In this document: one piece after another, positions 4,825 to 5,667 of the stretch
How positions within the stretch are numbered: the first letter of the stretch is position 1
How the letters are laid out: each line of letters starts with the position of its first letter
Assembly: GCA_030428825.1 (NCBI GenBank)
Contig: JAUIEL010000470.1
Coordinates: 1-5,667, forward strand
Direction of reading: 5' to 3'
Length of the DNA: 5,667 nucleotides
From: a bacterium
GTDB lineage: Bacteria > Planctomycetota > B15-G4 > JADJEK01
Translations under genes and position numbers: made by a program
The notes under the pieces: generated by a model
The model's input: the letters and a program-made list of their open reading frames with translations, nothing else
Told to the model about the DNA's origin: nothing
Database searches by the model: none

Positions 4825-5667
4825 GCCCACCGGAAGTCGTCATCATCGGCGCCGGACCGGCCGGCCTCACCGCCGCGTACGAGCTCTCGAAGGAGGGGAT
4901 CGCCACGACGATCGTGGAGAAGGACGCGAGCGAGGTCGGCGGGATCGCGCGGACCGTCAACTACAAGGGGTACCGCTTCGACATCGGCGGACACCGGTTC
5001 TTCACGAAGATCCCGGAGGTGAACCGGATCTGGCAGGAGATCCTCGCCGACGAGTTCATCACCCGACCGCGCCTCTCGCGGATCTTCTACCGCGGCAAGT
5101 TCTTCAGCTACCCGCTGAAGCCGTTCGAGGCGCTCGCGAACATCGGGGTCGTCGACTCCGCCCAGGTCGGGATGAGCTACCTCTGGGCGAAGCTCTTCCC
5201 GTCGAAGGAGGAGGTGAACTTCGAGCAGTGGGTCTCGAACCGGTTCGGCTACAAGCTCTACTCGATGTTCTTCAAGACCTACACCGAGAAGGTGTGGGGG
5301 ATGCCGTGCACCGAGCTCGGGGCCGATTGGGCGGCGCAGCGGATCCAGAACCTCTCGCTCTTCACCGCGGTCAAGAACGCCTTCTTCGGGAAGAAGGGGG
5401 ACACGTCGGTCAAGACGCTGATCGATCAGTTCGAGTACCCGCGGCTCGGCCCGGGCCAGATGTGGGAGCGCTGCCGGGACATCGTGCGCGAGCGCGGCCA
5501 CGTCCTCCACTTCGGCCGCGACATCCGGGCGGTCCACCACGCGAACGGCGAGGTGACCGGCGTCACGACGGTCGACGCGGAGGGGAGGACCGAGCGGATC
5601 CCTTGCAACCGGGTCGTGTCGAGCATGCCGCTCTCCCAGCTCGCCGGCGTGCTCGACCCGCCGCCGC
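4821..5667 (+). CDS. FAD-dependent oxidoreductase, UDP-galactopyranose-mutase-like (COG1232 type), 3' truncated
   Basis: 282 codons are present and the frame is still open at the window end; relatives are usually about 450-550 residues, so roughly half is seen. The N-terminus is a Rossmann FAD fold: VVIIGAGPAGL with G10-x-G12-x-x-G15, then E33 at the end of strand 2 (TTIVEKD), which normally contacts the ribose. GGIAR at 40-44 and RFDIGGHRFF at 52-61 are hallmark segments of the protoporphyrinogen-oxidase/UGM-like flavoprotein group. Further on come FSYPLKPFE, FFKTYTEKVWG and VVSSMPLSQL. GTG 4821 overlaps the TGA of the glycosyltransferase (GTGA), with AAGGGAG 7 bases upstream, so the two are co-translated. 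The context suggests a flavin step on a nucleotide or lipid-linked sugar rather than haem synthesis. Other members of this group act on carotenoids or amines, so the substrate is uncertain. Confidence 0.92.
   Translation, partial: MSPPEVVIIGAGPAGLTAAYELSKEGIATTIVEKDASEVGGIARTVNYKGYRFDIGGHRFFTKIPEVNRIWQEILADEFITRPRLSRIFYRGKFFSYPLKPFEALANIGVVDSAQVGMSYLWAKLFPSKEEVNFEQWVSNRFGYKLYSMFFKTYTEKVWGMPCTELGADWAAQRIQNLSLFTAVKNAFFGKKGDTSVKTLIDQFEYPRLGPGQMWERCRDIVRERGHVLHFGRDIRAVHHANGEVTGVTTVDAEGRTERIPCNRVVSSMPLSQLAGVLDPPP

Noticed and set aside
2164..4830. 888-codon minus-strand open frame across the lipoprotein and glycosyltransferase genes
   Set aside because: Only its last 152 codons (2622-2164) are a real gene, a Usp. 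The rest is antisense to recognised genes and rich in Arg, Glu and Pro.
4728..5540. 270-codon minus-strand frame opposite the flavoprotein gene
   Set aside because: It is the complement of a clearly conserved FAD-binding coding sequence and shows no family features of its own.
1..5667. tRNA, rRNA, CRISPR repeats, insertion sequence ends or att sites
   Set aside because: No cloverleaf, no regularly spaced direct repeats, no transposase coding and no terminal inverted repeats were seen.

Overview
The window is a GC-rich bacterial chromosome segment; by eye about 70% G+C, with almost every sense codon ending in G or C. GTC, CTC, GAC, TCG and AAG dominate, GTG starts are common, and several genes overlap at their stops and starts. 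A predicted lipoprotein of a family best known from diderms, next to surface-glycan genes, suggests a GC-rich Gram-negative lineage such as Acidobacteriota, a myxobacteria-like group or an uncultured relative. Nothing here fixes the taxon.

Left part (1-2622) is a universal stress protein (UspA) island. The tail of what is probably a P-loop kinase (1-270, +) overlaps a UspA-domain gene (267-716, +). Facing it is a four-gene minus-strand operon, in transcription order: UspA (2622-2164), two-CBS-domain protein (2164-1688), UspA (1663-1220), UspA (1209-772). The two convergent units meet at a perfect 11-bp hairpin (720-747), the likely shared terminator. All four UspA proteins keep the family's nucleotide-binding pattern, and CBS domains also commonly bind adenine nucleotides. 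The island therefore looks like an energy- or redox-stress module that reads ATP/AMP status, as in multi-Usp clusters elsewhere. That role is inferred from families and context.

Middle part (2623-2802) is a divergent intergenic region with an unusually AT-rich, palindrome-containing patch (2719-2753), a candidate operator. Rightward from it lies a predicted lipoprotein resembling the DUF3313 family (2803-3501). A TATCCT hexamer sits seven bases before its GTG, suggesting possible leaderless transcription.

Right part (3502-5667) is an intergenic stretch of about 230 bp followed by a two-gene unit: a membrane-anchored family 2 glycosyltransferase (best start 3733, ends 4824) and a FAD-dependent oxidoreductase of the UDP-galactopyranose-mutase-like/COG1232 type (4821 to beyond the window). 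They overlap by 4 bp (GTGA) and probably act together in making or modifying a cell-surface glycan or lipid-linked sugar.

No RNA genes, CRISPR arrays, insertion sequences or phage genes were seen. No wholly new system is evident. The points most worth a second look are the USP-CBS operon and its palindromic control region, the divergent ATP loop in the first Usp, the possibly leaderless lipoprotein gene, and the codon-composition evidence that relocates the glycosyltransferase start.
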